Shown: positions 1 to 8,954, counted from the stretch's first letter. The stretch: 64,000 bases of DNA from Alteribacter keqinensis (GCF_003710255.1 NZ_RHIB01000003.1:186001-250000), one strand, 5' to 3'. Made by a program: numbers and translations. The notes: generated from the letters alone by a model not told the origin.

Positions 1-1
1 C

Positions 2-634
2 GACTACCGTTACTTCCCTGAACCGGATCTTGTGGAACTTTACATCGAAGACGAATGGAAAGAACGGGTCCGCTCGGAAATCCCTGAGCTTCCCGACGAG
101 CGTCAGAAGCGTTACGTGAAGGACCTGGAGCTCCCTGAATACGATGCTCAGGTTCTTACCCAGCAAAAAGCCATGAGTGACTTCTTTGAAAAAGGCCTTA
201 CTCACGGAGCACCTGCAAAGCTTTTATCCAACTGGATGATGGGTGAAGTGAGTGCCTATTTAAATGCCAACGGAAAAGAAATCACAGATGTGCCAATGAC
301 CTCAGAAGGACTGGCTGGCATGATCGCTCTGATCGAAGATGGAACGATTTCCAGCAAAATTGCGAAAAAAGTGTTCAAAGAACTCATTGAAAAAGGCGGA
401 GATCCGAAGAAGATCGTAAAGGAAAAAGGTCTCGTACAGATAACGGATGAAGGTGAAATCCGTACGATGGTCAACGATGTTCTGGACAACAACGATCAGT
501 CCATCGAAGACTACAAAAATGGAAAAGAAAAAGCCATCGGCTTCCTCGTAGGCCAGGTGATGAAAGCTTCCCGTGGAAAAGCAAACCCTCAGATGGTCAA
601 TACCCTTCTTGTAGATGAAATTAAAAAGCGTTAG
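2..634 (+). CDS. gatB: GatB, Asp-tRNA(Asn)/Glu-tRNA(Gln) amidotransferase subunit B (3' part)
   Basis: The reading frame is open from the window edge (first full codon at base 2), so only the C-terminal ~210 residues are present. The segment starts inside the GatB hallmark [10 protein letters not shown] and continues through the helical domain to the YqeY-like tail, ending ...LLVDEIKKR as usual in Bacillus GatB. GatB works with GatA and GatC in the cytoplasm and converts mischarged Glu-tRNA(Gln) or Asp-tRNA(Asn) to the amidated forms. In B. subtilis gatCAB lies close upstream of dgkB and rlmCD. Both are in this window but are pushed apart. A terminator follows directly. Certain in identity, incomplete at the 5' end. 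Confidence 0.97.
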   Translation, partial: DYRYFPEPDLVELYIEDEWKERVRSEIPELPDERQKRYVKDLELPEYDAQVLTQQKAMSDFFEKGLTHGAPAKLLSNWMMGEVSAYLNANGKEITDVPMTSEGLAGMIALIEDGTISSKIAKKVFKELIEKGGDPKKIVKEKGLVQITDEGEIRTMVNDVLDNNDQSIEDYKNGKEKAIGFLVGQVMKASRGKANPQMVNTLLVDEIKKR

Positions 635-640
635 AAAGTA

Positions 641-675
641 AAAATCCCGTTGCAAAGTTTACGCAGCGGGATTTT
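641..675 (+). terminator. Intrinsic terminator after gatB
   Basis: AAAATCCCGTTGC pairs with GCAGCGGGATTTT (one G-U) around a short loop, seven bases after the gatB stop codon. The U-tract is part of the stem, so it could work in both directions. Confidence 0.85.
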
Positions 676-969
676 CAGGTTATGGGAAGGCGGGATGATA
701 AAAAGTCCCAATTTAATTAAAATACCGTGAAACGTAATCCTTTTATTTTTAAACAGCAAAGAAAAAGCCACATCATCAGGTTAAGTAAGGAATCTTATGT
801 TAAAGCAACGTTTAAGGGAGAATACGCCATCCTGGGGGCTTTTACCCCCGATCCTCCTGTTTGCCATTAACTTCCCACTTTGTTAGGATACATTATTGTG
901 TGGTCCCGCAAGTATAATTCTGCTTGTCCGCACATACTTTACTTGTATTAAAAAAGGGAGGAAAACCTT
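676..969. other. Intergenic region without a recognisable gene
   Basis: This AT-rich spacer separates the gatB terminator from the next gene. It holds a small GGGGGCTTTTACCCCC hairpin near 836-851 and a TATAAT hexamer at 913-918 without a convincing -35 partner. A clear ribosome binding site (GGGAGG) sits just before 970. I see no other gene or structured RNA here. Confidence 0.5.
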
Positions 970-1422
970 ATGAAAAAAGAAGCACTTCAGTTTTTCACAA
1001 TGGCAAGTGTTACGATCACGTTTTTTACAGGGTTAATCTCCCTTGTAATCGTCGGCATTTGGGGCATCGGCTCCAATCTCGTACAAATAGAATCAGGATA
1101 CAGCGTAATGTTGTTTGCCCTCGCTACATTCGGGTGGCTTATTCCTCTGCAGCTGCTGTCGCTGATCCGGATGCTCCCGGTGCAGCGTAGGCCGCTCCGT
1201 ATCGTCTTCCCATACGTGGAGAGTCTGTTTCAAATCGGGGTGTTTGTTCTTTACCTCATCGGATTGAACACAGCCATAACAAGCGTGAATTTTACGAACA
1301 TCGGAATGGTGACGTTCGCAGCAGCTATGGTTATTATGGCGAAGGTTGTATTTGCAAAAATGAACGAGTACGCACGTAAACTGAGAAAAAAGAACCTGGA
1401 AGAGTCACTGTCAAGAGATTAA
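970..1422 (+). CDS. Small four-helix integral membrane protein, unknown function
   Basis: A 150-residue protein with four predicted membrane segments at about residues 10-30, 43-66, 82-100 and 109-128, followed by a basic, charged C-terminal tail (YARKLRKKN...). The start is the ATG after GGGAGG with a good spacing. I do not recognise a named family; it looks like one of the many short inner-membrane proteins of Bacillaceae. It stands alone between two terminators, so it is probably a single-gene transcript. No catalytic motif is visible and no function is proposed. Confidence 0.8.
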   Translation: MKKEALQFFTMASVTITFFTGLISLVIVGIWGIGSNLVQIESGYSVMLFALATFGWLIPLQLLSLIRMLPVQRRPLRIVFPYVESLFQIGVFVLYLIGLNTAITSVNFTNIGMVTFAAAMVIMAKVVFAKMNEYARKLRKKNLEESLSRD

Positions 1423-1423
1423 A

Positions 1424-1455
1424 AAAACGAGGCCGACAGAACGGTCTCGTTTTCT
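1424..1455 (+). terminator. Intrinsic terminator after the membrane protein gene
   Basis: AACGAGGCC / GGTCTCGTT stem with one mismatch followed by TTTT, immediately after the stop codon at 1422. Confidence 0.75.
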
Positions 1456-1499
1456 AAGTTGTCCAGAATTTATTAAGTTCTTAACACGGGATAAACTTT

Positions 1500-1665
1500 T
1501 TCGTTAGACTTTTCCACGTCCGGCTCCAGCGCCTGCGAGCTCAAGGTCTTTTTATTCCATCAGAAGAAGCCGAAAAGCGGCATCAATCTGATGGCATCCC
1601 TCAAATGCTTGTTCTAAAGCATAAGAGCAACTAAGACTTTCGCCATCATGGCGAAAAGCCAAGTT
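1500..1665. repeat. Bacillaceae-type intergenic repeat with nested inverted repeats
   Basis: The stretch begins with TCCGGCTCCAGCGCCTGCGAG, which resembles the GTCCAGCTCCAGCGCCTAGC start of a repeat very common between Bacillaceae genes (from memory). It contains CCATCAGA...TCTGATGG and TTTCGCCATCATGGCGAAA palindromes. No coding potential is seen. It lies between two convergent genes. Confidence 0.5.
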
Positions 1666-1671
1666 TTCTTT

Positions 1672-2169
1672 CTACATTTCTTTAATCATACATAAAAACG
1701 TCGCGGGCTTTTCTTTCACCTGACTGTAAAACACCTTTTCATCTGTAAATCCGAGACTCCTGTACAACCGGATCGCCCTCTTGTTGAAGGTTGCCACAAC
1801 CAGACGGAACCGTTTCGTACCATAGGTGTCACTGAGAAACGTGAGAACCTGTGAGAAAAACGTTTTGCCCAGACCGTTCCCGGTCAAAGCAGGCTTCATG
1901 CCAATTCCAACATCGAGATAGCGGGCATCGCGGTAAATTCCTTCTTTATAACCGCCGGGCACGCGAGCCTCCTCACCGACACAGCAAAAACCGATCACCT
2001 TTCCCCCGTGGTCCAAGCAAGCGTAGTAGTCTTCCTTGATCAGCTCGTTTATACAGTCGGTTGTCGGATCAAGATTATATAATCCGTAAGGCTCAGGGTA
2101 TTTCCAGAATACAATCTCTTCTGCATGTTTACGCCTAAGCCTTACAAATGTAAATGCCTCTTTTTTCAT
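1672..2169 (-). CDS. GNAT family N-acetyltransferase
   Basis: A 165-residue GNAT protein that would transfer an acetyl group from acetyl-CoA to an unknown amine. The acetyl-CoA-binding region is visible as VGIGMKPALTGNGLGKTFF (the Q/RxxGxG/A loop) and the C-terminal strand-helix pattern ends with NKRAIRLYRSLGF, typical of the family. The start at 2169 is preferred because GAGGTGA stands seven bases upstream; a start at 2220 would add 17 poorly supported residues. The gene is convergent with the upstream membrane protein gene. The substrate cannot be deduced. Confidence 0.88.
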   Translation of the reverse strand: MKKEAFTFVRLRRKHAEEIVFWKYPEPYGLYNLDPTTDCINELIKEDYYACLDHGGKVIGFCCVGEEARVPGGYKEGIYRDARYLDVGIGMKPALTGNGLGKTFFSQVLTFLSDTYGTKRFRLVVATFNKRAIRLYRSLGFTDEKVFYSQVKEKPATFLCMIKEM

Positions 2170-2296
2170 CGTTTTCACCTCAATAAAAACTCCCGAGTCT
2201 ATATGTATTCGTGATTGCATCTAAATCTCCTTTTATAGAAATGTTGAAAGGAAAGCTGGACAGACTAAAGGGAAACGGTTATCAGGAGGAAAAACA

Positions 2297-2656
2297 ATGA
2301 AAATATTTCTGGTGATGACGATTTTACTTGCCCATTTCCACATCAATCCCCTCATGGTTTCAGCTCTTGAGAAAGAAGGAGAAGGGCTGCCTGCACAAAG
2401 GGAGCAACAGGAAGAACCTGCTTATGCAAAGTGGGGGAAGCTGGCTGTGGAAAAAGTGAAGGAGCGCTATCCTGAAGCGAAAGTGGTGGATTACCTTCAT
2501 ATGGGGCGGGAAGAGCTTGGAGAAGGGAAAGCCTCTGAAAAGTTTAAGCTTTGGCTGCGGGGAGAGGAACGGGAATTTGGTGTTTTCGTTACCATTACAT
2601 TTGAGGAAGATTCGGATGAAGTAATTGTGATCGAATACGAAGAAACAGACAGATAA
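2297..2656 (+). CDS. DUF3889 family secreted protein
   Basis: A 119-residue protein with a hydrophobic N-terminal signal sequence (about residues 1-23, ending near VSALE), then a charged linker and the DUF3889 core beginning YAKWGKLAVEKVKERYP and containing KFKLWLRGEEREFGVFV. The family is typical of Bacillus and its function is unknown; the protein is probably exported. The start is supported by AGGAGG eight bases upstream. It is a single gene closed by a terminator. Confidence 0.88.
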   Translation: MKIFLVMTILLAHFHINPLMVSALEKEGEGLPAQREQQEEPAYAKWGKLAVEKVKERYPEAKVVDYLHMGREELGEGKASEKFKLWLRGEEREFGVFVTITFEEDSDEVIVIEYEETDR

Positions 2657-2695
2657 AGAGGACCGGAACCTGTTAAAGGCGAATGAAATAATAGA

Positions 2696-2731
2696 GAAAA
2701 AAAGAAGAGGCAATGTCTTCTTCTTTTTTTC
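2696..2731 (+). terminator. Intrinsic terminator after the DUF3889 gene
   Basis: AAAAAAAGAAGA...TCTTCTTCTTTTTTT stem with long A and T tracts; likely active in both directions. Confidence 0.7.
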
Positions 2732-2793
2732 GTGTAAAACAGACATTTAAACAAACGTTTATTTGAAAGTCGAAAAGACGGGGAAAAGGGGAA

Positions 2794-3432
2794 ATGAACA
2801 TGTTTTTTTCAGGTATAAAGCAGATAAAATCAAAAGAAGAATTAACCGGATACATTGGGGATCCGAGCCCGCTTGTAAAGGCGAAACCCATTGATCACCT
2901 GGACAGTCACTGCCGGACGTTTCTGGCTCATTCCCCTTTTGCTGTCCTTTCAACTTCCGATGAAAACGGGAGGTGTGATGCGTCACCAAGAGGAGATCAT
3001 CCCGGTTTTGTCTACATTCTGGACGAGCACCACCTCATCATCCCGGAGCGCCCTGGAAATAAGCGAATGGACACTCTCAAAAACCTTCTTGAAAATAACC
3101 GTATTGGTCTGTTGTTTTTAATCCCCGGGTTCGGTGAAACGTTAAGAATCAACGGAAAAGGTGTTGTTATAAAAGATGAAGAGATTCTCGCTCCGCTGTC
3201 AGTCAGAGGAAAGGCACCATCATTGGGGATTGGCGTGGAAGTAGAAGAATGTTTTATTCATTGTGCCAAAGCGATGAAGCGTTCCGGCATCTGGGATCAG
3301 GAGCGTTGGCCGGATACAGGTGCAATGCCAACTGCTGCGAGAATGCTTTCGGACCACGCGGCTTTAAAAGGCCAGGACGAGAACGCGCTCACAAAAAGGC
3401 TGGAAAAAGGGTACAGGGAGAAATTATATTAG
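2794..3432 (+). CDS. Pyridoxamine 5'-phosphate oxidase-like FMN-binding protein
   Basis: A 212-residue protein of the PPOX/flavin-nucleotide-binding superfamily, of the subfamily with long N-terminal helices (MSMEG_1061-like). Family features visible are FAVLSTSDENGRCDASPRGD, with the conserved SPRGD phosphate/FMN contact, and the RMDTLKNLLENNRIGLLFLIPG segment. Such proteins bind FMN and catalyse or sense small redox reactions; the substrate is not known. The start is ATG 2794 or the in-frame ATG 2800, downstream of AAAAGGGG. It has its own upstream spacer and is convergent with the next gene. Confidence 0.87.
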   Translation: MNMFFSGIKQIKSKEELTGYIGDPSPLVKAKPIDHLDSHCRTFLAHSPFAVLSTSDENGRCDASPRGDHPGFVYILDEHHLIIPERPGNKRMDTLKNLLENNRIGLLFLIPGFGETLRINGKGVVIKDEEILAPLSVRGKAPSLGIGVEVEECFIHCAKAMKRSGIWDQERWPDTGAMPTAARMLSDHAALKGQDENALTKRLEKGYREKLY

Positions 3433-3461
3433 GGTGGAGACCGTGTAGAAGATAAAAAAAG

Positions 3462-3482
3462 ACCCGGAGGCAGCCTCCGGGT
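3462..3482 (-). terminator. Intrinsic terminator of the amidohydrolase gene
   Basis: A perfect ACCCGGAGG / CCTCCGGGT hairpin; on the minus strand it is followed by TCTTTTTTT. It lies between convergent genes and probably stops both. Confidence 0.88.
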
Positions 3483-3486
3483 TAAC

Positions 3487-4620
3487 TTATTTTGAAAACA
3501 CGGTTTGTCCGTTTACAACAGTCTCAACGACTTCTGCATAAGCATCAAAAGGATGCTTTGTCCATATAACGAGGTCGGCGTCCTTTCCTTCCTCAAGAGA
3601 ACCTACACGATCCTCTACACCGAGGTGACGTGCGGCCTGACTCGTAATGGCACGGAACGCCGTTTCCTCGCTCAGCCCGGCTTTCACTGCAGCGGTTACC
3701 TGAGTGAGGAGGTATTCTATACCAATGACCGGATGGTCGGTTGTAATCGAAATAGGTACATCGTATTTTTCCAGCTCAACGAGGGTGTGATACCCTTTGT
3801 CTGCAAGTTCAACTTTCGAACGGGTGCTCATGGTAGGCCCTACAGATACCTGGTAACCTGATTCGGCCACTTCTTTTGCGATCAGATGGCCCTCTGTGCA
3901 GTGCTCAATCGTTAAATCGAGATCAAACTCCTTTGCGATCCGGATGGCAGTGAGAATATCGTCTGCTCTGTGTGCATGGGTTCGGAGAGGAATCTTTTTC
4001 TCAAGTACGGGAATCAGCTGTTCCATTCCAAGGTCCCGGTCTTTTAATTCTCCGTTATCTTTTTTCCTTTTATAATCCTCGGCTTTTATGAGTGTTTCCC
4101 GAAATAATCCGGCAACTCCCATTCTTGTGACGACCTTCTGCCCATGAATCCGCTTCGGGTTTTCACCGAAAGCTCCTTTCATTCCGGAAGGGTTGCGGAT
4201 TAGCATATCGTCAATCACATGTCCTGCTGTTTTTAAAACAACCATCTCTCCACCGATAACATTGGCGCTTCCAGGCATTACCTGAACGGTTGTTACGCCG
4301 CATTCTCTGGCATCCTGGAATCCCCGCTCACGAGGGTTAATCCCGTCCAGCGCCCGGATGTGGGGCGTCACAGCACTTGACGTTTCGTTAAAGTCCCGTC
4401 CTTCAGCTCCGACGCCAGCTTCATGAACACCTAAATGCGTATGTACATCAATAATTCCGGGAGTAACAAACTTTCCTTCACAATCAATGGTTTCAGCATC
4501 TCCAGGAACGGTAATATGCTCCCCAACAGCAATAATTTTTTCACTGTCAATGAGGACCGTTCCATTTTTAATCGTGTTTCCGAGCCCGTCTAAAAGAGTG
4601 GCGTTTGTGTAAGCTTTCAT
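3487..4620 (-). CDS. Amidohydrolase family protein (metal-dependent hydrolase)
   Basis: A 377-residue cytoplasmic metal-dependent hydrolase of the imidazolonepropionase/dihydroorotase-like amidohydrolase superfamily. The N-terminal beta-sandwich leads into FVTPGIIDVHTHLG with the HxH metal pair. Later metal ligands are in LRTHAHRADD and LTIEHCTEG, with the catalytic Asp in ISITTDHPVIG, and the C-terminal half ends with GSLEEGKDADLVIW. The start at 4620 is chosen because AAAGGA lies nine bases upstream and the sequence MKAYTNATLLDG matches the family start; longer starts add residues without a good ribosome site. The substrate cannot be named. Confidence 0.88.
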   Translation of the reverse strand: MKAYTNATLLDGLGNTIKNGTVLIDSEKIIAVGEHITVPGDAETIDCEGKFVTPGIIDVHTHLGVHEAGVGAEGRDFNETSSAVTPHIRALDGINPRERGFQDARECGVTTVQVMPGSANVIGGEMVVLKTAGHVIDDMLIRNPSGMKGAFGENPKRIHGQKVVTRMGVAGLFRETLIKAEDYKRKKDNGELKDRDLGMEQLIPVLEKKIPLRTHAHRADDILTAIRIAKEFDLDLTIEHCTEGHLIAKEVAESGYQVSVGPTMSTRSKVELADKGYHTLVELEKYDVPISITTDHPVIGIEYLLTQVTAAVKAGLSEETAFRAITSQAARHLGVEDRVGSLEEGKDADLVIWTKHPFDAYAEVVETVVNGQTVFSK

Positions 4621-4773
4621 ATTCAGCATCCTTTCGAGTTCATTCATCATGAACTAATTCGATACTCTAAATATAATTCCTGCGTTTTTTCGCAATTGTA
4701 ACATAATTGTGAAGTTGTTCTTTATTAAGAACTTATATACTTAAGGTAAACAAACCCTTGAGGTGAAACGGTG

Positions 4774-5079
4774 ATGAAAAAGCTTTTGTTAAGTACAGCT
4801 CTGCTTAATATGACCGATGCTTTGCTTACGGTAGCAGGGATAAGGATGGGAGAGATTGAAGAAGCGAATCCGGTCATGGCATGGGCCTATGCCATCGATC
4901 CGTTGTTCTTTTTAACAGTCAAATTCGTGCTTACAGCAACAGCAATCATCCTTATTCCTGTGTTGCATTACCCACTGAGAAAGTCCATCGCGGGTATGGT
5001 GATCGTTGCTTTTACCGGGTATGTGTTCGTTCACGGCATTCATTTAGCATGGATTGGGTTATGGTTCGGGGTGTGGTGA
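4774..5079 (+). CDS. DUF5658-like small membrane protein
   Basis: About 101 residues with three membrane segments. The motif LNMTDALLTVAGIRMGEIEEANPVM (split here by its first helix) is the pattern of DUF5658-type proteins, with a polar DxLLT turn followed by EANP. The function is unknown. AGGTG lies eight bases before the ATG at 4774; a GTG three bases earlier is also possible. No operon partner is seen. Confidence 0.8.
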   Translation: MKKLLLSTALLNMTDALLTVAGIRMGEIEEANPVMAWAYAIDPLFFLTVKFVLTATAIILIPVLHYPLRKSIAGMVIVAFTGYVFVHGIHLAWIGLWFGVW

Positions 5080-5385
5080 CTGGTGAAGGTTTCTATTGAG
5101 AACTTTTGGTGGTTTATGCAGGCTTGGGGGAAGCTTTATGAAAAACTTCAGTAGAATAATAAAGAATTCGACACCATACGGCAGACTCTTCTAAAACCCT
5201 GCAGAGGCGGAAGATGTTGTTTTATATACGTTCAAATGTGCCCATGCTATTCATAGAATAAGGATACGAGTAACCAGAGTGGCTTTGTCACAAGTGCACT
5301 GGACAGGGGGCATTTGTTCTCATTCCATGACAAGCGTGCTATACTTGGTTGAACAGGACAGGATCGTGATGGGAGCGTACCGAAC
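5080..5385. other. Intergenic region before dgkB
   Basis: About 300 bases without a credible gene; the few ATG-initiated frames are under 25 codons. A TATACT hexamer at 5340-5345 could be a -10 element for dgkB, but no -35 with standard spacing is visible. Confidence 0.4.
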
Positions 5386-6300
5386 ATGAAAAAAGCCAGA
5401 CTGATCTATAACCCTTCTTCAGGGCGTGAAAACTTCAAACGCAACATTCCATATATATTAGAGAGGCTCGAAAAGAGCGGGTATGAAGCATCGACACATG
5501 CGACTACCGGGAAAGATTGTGCAAAGCGGGCAGCGGGACTTGCAGCAGACCGGAATTTTGACCTCGTAATTGCTGCCGGCGGAGACGGAACAATTAATGA
5601 AGTGATTAACGGTATGGCGGAAAAAGAGGACCGTCCAAAACTGGGTCTGATCCCTGCAGGCACAACAAATGATTTTGCCAGAGCCCTTCAGATTCCAAAA
5701 GAAATTGAAGGATCCTGCGACGTCATTTGTGACGGTCTTGAAAAGTCTATCGATATCGGAAAAATTGAAAGTCAGTACTTTATCAATATTGCCGGAGGCG
5801 GAACGCTGACCGAGCTCACATATGAAGTGCCGAGCAGGCTGAAAACGATGATGGGCCAGCTGGCGTATTACGTGAAAGGTTTTGAAAAACTGCCTCGGAT
5901 TCGTCCGAACCACGTCACGATCGAATATGACGGTAAGTGGTTTGAGGGTGAGATCATGCTGTTTTTAGTGACGAACACTAATTCAGTAGGTGGTTTTGAG
6001 AAGCTTGCTCCAAAAGCATTCATCAATGACGGACTGTTTGATATGCTGATCCTGAAAAAGACAAACCTTGCGGATGTAGTGAGACTCACAGGTGCTGCTC
6101 TACGCGGTGAGCACATCAATGACGAGCGGGTCATATATGTTCAGGCAAACAGAATTAAGATTCACTCGCAAAATGAAATGCAGTTGAACCTTGACGGGGA
6201 ATACGGAGGGAAACTTCCGGGGGAATTTGTAAATCTCCATAATCACTTTACGATGATGGTACCGAACAAACCATTGTCAAACTTTCAGGAACTTTATTAA
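5386..6300 (+). CDS. dgkB: Diacylglycerol kinase DgkB
   Basis: A 304-residue soluble lipid kinase that phosphorylates diacylglycerol released by lipoteichoic acid synthesis, returning it to phosphatidic acid. The ATP-binding signature IAAGGDGTINEVINGMA is at about residues 62-78 and LIPAGTTNDFARAL follows, both hallmarks of the DAGK catalytic domain. The C-terminal domain has INDGLFDMLILKK and NLDGEYGG, as in B. subtilis DgkB. The length is normal. In B. subtilis dgkB directly precedes rlmCD (yefA) downstream of gatCAB; here rlmCD is almost 29 kb away. Two terminator hairpins follow. Confidence 0.95.
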   Translation: MKKARLIYNPSSGRENFKRNIPYILERLEKSGYEASTHATTGKDCAKRAAGLAADRNFDLVIAAGGDGTINEVINGMAEKEDRPKLGLIPAGTTNDFARALQIPKEIEGSCDVICDGLEKSIDIGKIESQYFINIAGGGTLTELTYEVPSRLKTMMGQLAYYVKGFEKLPRIRPNHVTIEYDGKWFEGEIMLFLVTNTNSVGGFEKLAPKAFINDGLFDMLILKKTNLADVVRLTGAALRGEHINDERVIYVQANRIKIHSQNEMQLNLDGEYGGKLPGEFVNLHNHFTMMVPNKPLSNFQELY

Positions 6301-6304
6301 AAAA

Positions 6305-6343
6305 GGTGATTCAAAAGGTCTGGATTAAACCTGTTGAATCACC
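6305..6343 (+). terminator. First hairpin downstream of dgkB
   Basis: A perfect GGTGATTCAA / TTGAATCACC stem five bases after the dgkB stop codon. The following tract is weak (CTTC), so this may be a pause or processing hairpin in front of the stronger terminator. Confidence 0.6.
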
Positions 6344-6352
6344 CTTCAAAAG

Positions 6353-6413
6353 CAATGGCACCTGTCTGTTTCCCCCAATCTTAGGTGGAAGGCAGACAGA
6401 GCCATTGTTTTTT
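6353..6413 (+). terminator. Second terminator downstream of dgkB
   Basis: CAATGGC...CTGTCTG pairs with CAGACAG...GCCATTG, followed by TTTTTTATTTT. Confidence 0.82.
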
Positions 6414-6436
6414 ATTTTGATTACGGCGCTTAATAG

Positions 6437-7366
6437 TCATACAGCCCCTTCACTGGAAGAATTGAGTCCTTCAATCCTGTTGTAGCTGGCAAGATATCTG
6501 AGGGTTTTTACAGTTAATTCTCCCTGCCAATCTTTCCTCGCCTGAGACTCCCATACATCTCCGTATTGTTTCCACTCCCACGAAGGGGACCAGGCTCCGT
6601 TCTTATCCTGTGTGGCAATTTCGTAGTCAAGGTTTTTTATAACCGATTCCTCAAACATGGGAAAAAAAGGAGACTCCGGGTTTGGAGCGAACCAGAGAGG
6701 CTTGGCGCAGTATGCACCCCATTTCGAAGGATCGGTAGTGACGACTTTTCTGATATGGGGTTTTATCATGTCAATCAGCTGATTTTTCCCGGGTGAAGGC
6801 ATCATTTGAGAAAGACGCATATAGGCGAGTGATTCGTGCATGTCAAGCTTCTCAGCATCTTCAAGGTAGGTAAAAACCTGTTCATGCCAAATAGGGAAGA
6901 GGTCTTGTTCAAGAATTTGCGGATAGCTGTGAAAATATCCGAGTATTTCAGCACCGGGATTTATTTCAAATGTAGTTGCAGGTTCCGTAAAATGCCACCA
7001 CTCTGCATGAGGTTCATTATTCATTGCTTTAAGCTTCAGGGGCCAGAATCCGCTTTCTGCGTATACGGATGAAAGGTAGTTCATGGCTTTTTGAATAAAT
7101 GGATGGCTTCCTTTCGCATTCACTGCCTTTGCATACTGAAGTGCGACCGAAGTGGCAATGGGGCTGGAGGCTTTCATCCTGATATCGGGCTCGATACCGT
7201 GTCCCACGCCACCGTCTTCATTCTGATAAGGGACCAGTGCTTCCATCACATCCTCAGAGGAGCCGTTTGTAAAATAGTACTCAAACAAACGCTGATCCAC
7301 GAGGCGGGCATGGGTATGGACAAAGTCTGCAGCAAGACGGAATCGTTGAAGTGATAAAGTTTTCAT
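6437..7366 (-). CDS. Prenyltransferase/squalene-oxidase-repeat-like (alpha/alpha toroid) protein
   Basis: A 309-residue protein rich in aromatic residues with repeats recalling QW-type alpha/alpha toroid motifs, such as YQNEDGGVGHGIEPD and TQDKNGAWSPSWEW. It resembles the uncharacterised Bacillus proteins annotated as prenyltransferase/squalene oxidase-repeat proteins. No DXDD cyclisation motif is seen, so an actual cyclase activity is doubtful. The start at 7366 has AGGGAGC six bases upstream and begins MKTLSLQRF; a 22-residue longer form lacks such support. No signal peptide. Function unknown. Confidence 0.75.
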   Translation of the reverse strand: MKTLSLQRFRLAADFVHTHARLVDQRLFEYYFTNGSSEDVMEALVPYQNEDGGVGHGIEPDIRMKASSPIATSVALQYAKAVNAKGSHPFIQKAMNYLSSVYAESGFWPLKLKAMNNEPHAEWWHFTEPATTFEINPGAEILGYFHSYPQILEQDLFPIWHEQVFTYLEDAEKLDMHESLAYMRLSQMMPSPGKNQLIDMIKPHIRKVVTTDPSKWGAYCAKPLWFAPNPESPFFPMFEESVIKNLDYEIATQDKNGAWSPSWEWKQYGDVWESQARKDWQGELTVKTLRYLASYNRIEGLNSSSEGAV

Positions 7367-7487
7367 TATACTAGCTCCCTTTACTGAATGTCCTATCGTA
7401 TCGTTGTAAATATATACTTTACCTAAACTCATACCCTGATACGATGGAAGTTAGTCATCTGTTTTGTTATTGTTTTACAAATTAAAA

Positions 7488-7516
7488 GAGCCCGATATGA
7501 AAACCGGACTCCTCTT
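7488..7516 (-). terminator. Intrinsic terminator of the DUF418 gene
   Basis: On the minus strand GAGTCCG pairs with CGGGCTC around a ten-base loop and is followed by TTTT; AAAGAG on the other side extends the stem. Confidence 0.7.
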
Positions 7517-7521
7517 TGTGG

Positions 7522-8712
7522 TTATTTTCTTTTTAACGATTGAGGCCGCATATACGTGCCGACACGCCAGAACCATTCCACCGGCCCGTAGGCAAACCAG
7601 CTTAGCCACCAGCGGCTTGCGAGGATTTGAAGGACGAAAACAACAATCACAATGAAAGTGCCTATGATTAACCCGAGTTCAGCAAATAACCCAAACCCAT
7701 AATTAAAATACAGAAGCGTCATGATGACTGACTGGCTCAGGTAGTTGCTGAGCGCCATTCTTCCAACGTAGCCAAAGGCGGTAAACAATCTTGCAAACAC
7801 GCCGGCCTGGTGAAGAAGGAGAAAGGCGGCAATGTATCCTAGTGTTAAAAACGGACCGCCGAAAATCATACTTAAATACTCGAGCTGATTGTTACCTGTA
7901 AAGACGTAAGCTCCCTTTAATGTTAGGCCAAGTGGAAAGAAAATCGAAGCGATTCTGATAAGAGTCCGCCTGTGCTCGGCCGGCCTGTGAATCCATCCTT
8001 TTTTGGCCAGGTAAGCGCCAGTAAGGAAGAGTGCGATAATCTGAAGCCCCATAAAAATGGACATGAAGACCGCAACAGCATACCCACCTTCCATATCCTG
8101 AAACGGGTCGGCTGTGACCCTGTATATGAGGGCGTCCGTATACGTCCCTTCAGAGAGCGCGGAGATTTCCTGTTCCTGAATGGTTGTGAAGTCCATGTCT
8201 CCTATAGAACCGTCGTCTGGAATAAGCCCCGGCAGGCCGATGAGTAAAAAGGTACCGACCGCCCAACCGAGTATCGTTGCCGGCTTACATTTAATAAATA
8301 AAAGAAGAAACAGACCGCTGAGTCCGTATGTAAGTAAAATGTCTCCATCCCAGATGAGATACGTGTGGAGAAGACCGAGAAAAGCAAGAATCACCATACG
8401 ACGGAAAAACAGCCCGCCAAACGAACGGCCCTTTTCCTGAGTCCGCTGCCAGATCATGACCGCACCAAATCCAAACAGCATGGAGAAGAGCGGATAAAAG
8501 CTCCCTTCAAAGAAAAGAGAAAGGAAAGCGGCTACGCTGCTGTCAGCTGTCCTGAAAGTCTCGGCAAAACGCTCAAAGCTGAACATGCCATACTGAAAAT
8601 ACATACTGTTAACGAGTAAAATCCCGAATAAAGCAAAGCCCCTCAGACTGTCAACATGAGAAAGCCGCTCTCCCGGCTCCAGAGGCGTAAACCTCTCCTG
8701 TCGTTCATTCAT
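7522..8712 (-). CDS. DUF418 domain membrane protein (YeiB/YxaH-like)
   Basis: A 396-residue integral membrane protein with about ten helices. The N-terminus carries the typical HVDSLRGFALFGILLVN motif of DUF418/YeiB proteins, and the C-terminus has the LSNYLSQSVIMTLLYFNYG and GPVEWFWR signatures of the C-terminal DUF418 block. Proteins of this family are suspected acyl transferases or transporters; the function is unproven. The start is ATG 8712 with a GGGGG-type ribosome site eight bases upstream. Transcribed alone and closed by its own terminator. Confidence 0.9.
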   Translation of the reverse strand: MNERQERFTPLEPGERLSHVDSLRGFALFGILLVNSMYFQYGMFSFERFAETFRTADSSVAAFLSLFFEGSFYPLFSMLFGFGAVMIWQRTQEKGRSFGGLFFRRMVILAFLGLLHTYLIWDGDILLTYGLSGLFLLLFIKCKPATILGWAVGTFLLIGLPGLIPDDGSIGDMDFTTIQEQEISALSEGTYTDALIYRVTADPFQDMEGGYAVAVFMSIFMGLQIIALFLTGAYLAKKGWIHRPAEHRRTLIRIASIFFPLGLTLKGAYVFTGNNQLEYLSMIFGGPFLTLGYIAAFLLLHQAGVFARLFTAFGYVGRMALSNYLSQSVIMTLLYFNYGFGLFAELGLIIGTFIVIVVFVLQILASRWWLSWFAYGPVEWFWRVGTYMRPQSLKRK

Positions 8713-8790
8713 CCCAAAACCCCCAGTTTCATATCAATAAACCTGCACATGATCTATACGCCCGTAAAGTCAATAAGTTTCACCAAAAGT

Positions 8791-8810
8791 TCAGGGGTCT
8801 GTCCCCGTAC
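8791..8810. repeat. Short dispersed palindromic repeat (GGGGTCTGTCCCC type)
   Basis: AGGGGTCTGTCCCC is one of several short GC palindromes of the same kind in the window (also near 34925, 54240, 57246, 57495 and 57868). It lies in the spacer between the DUF418 and symporter genes. Confidence 0.45.
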
Positions 8811-8954
8811 AATTTTAAGTAAGCTTCATTCCACGAAACCATAGCGCTCCACTTTCGAAGCATGATCTTTTTGTCGCTACCGCCCGTCCGGCACCCTGTG
8901 AGGCGGACCTATACAAACCGGCTCGTGACCTGTAAACCTTTAACAAACAAAAAA

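Noticed and set aside
924-1190. 88-codon frame overlapping the membrane protein gene
   Set aside because: It overlaps the well-supported gene at 970 in another frame, has no comparable ribosome site and shows Arg/Ala/Pro-rich shadow composition.
5082-5160. Very short coding frames before dgkB
   Set aside because: Frames of 16-23 codons behind moderate ribosome-like purine stretches; too short and without any recognisable pattern.
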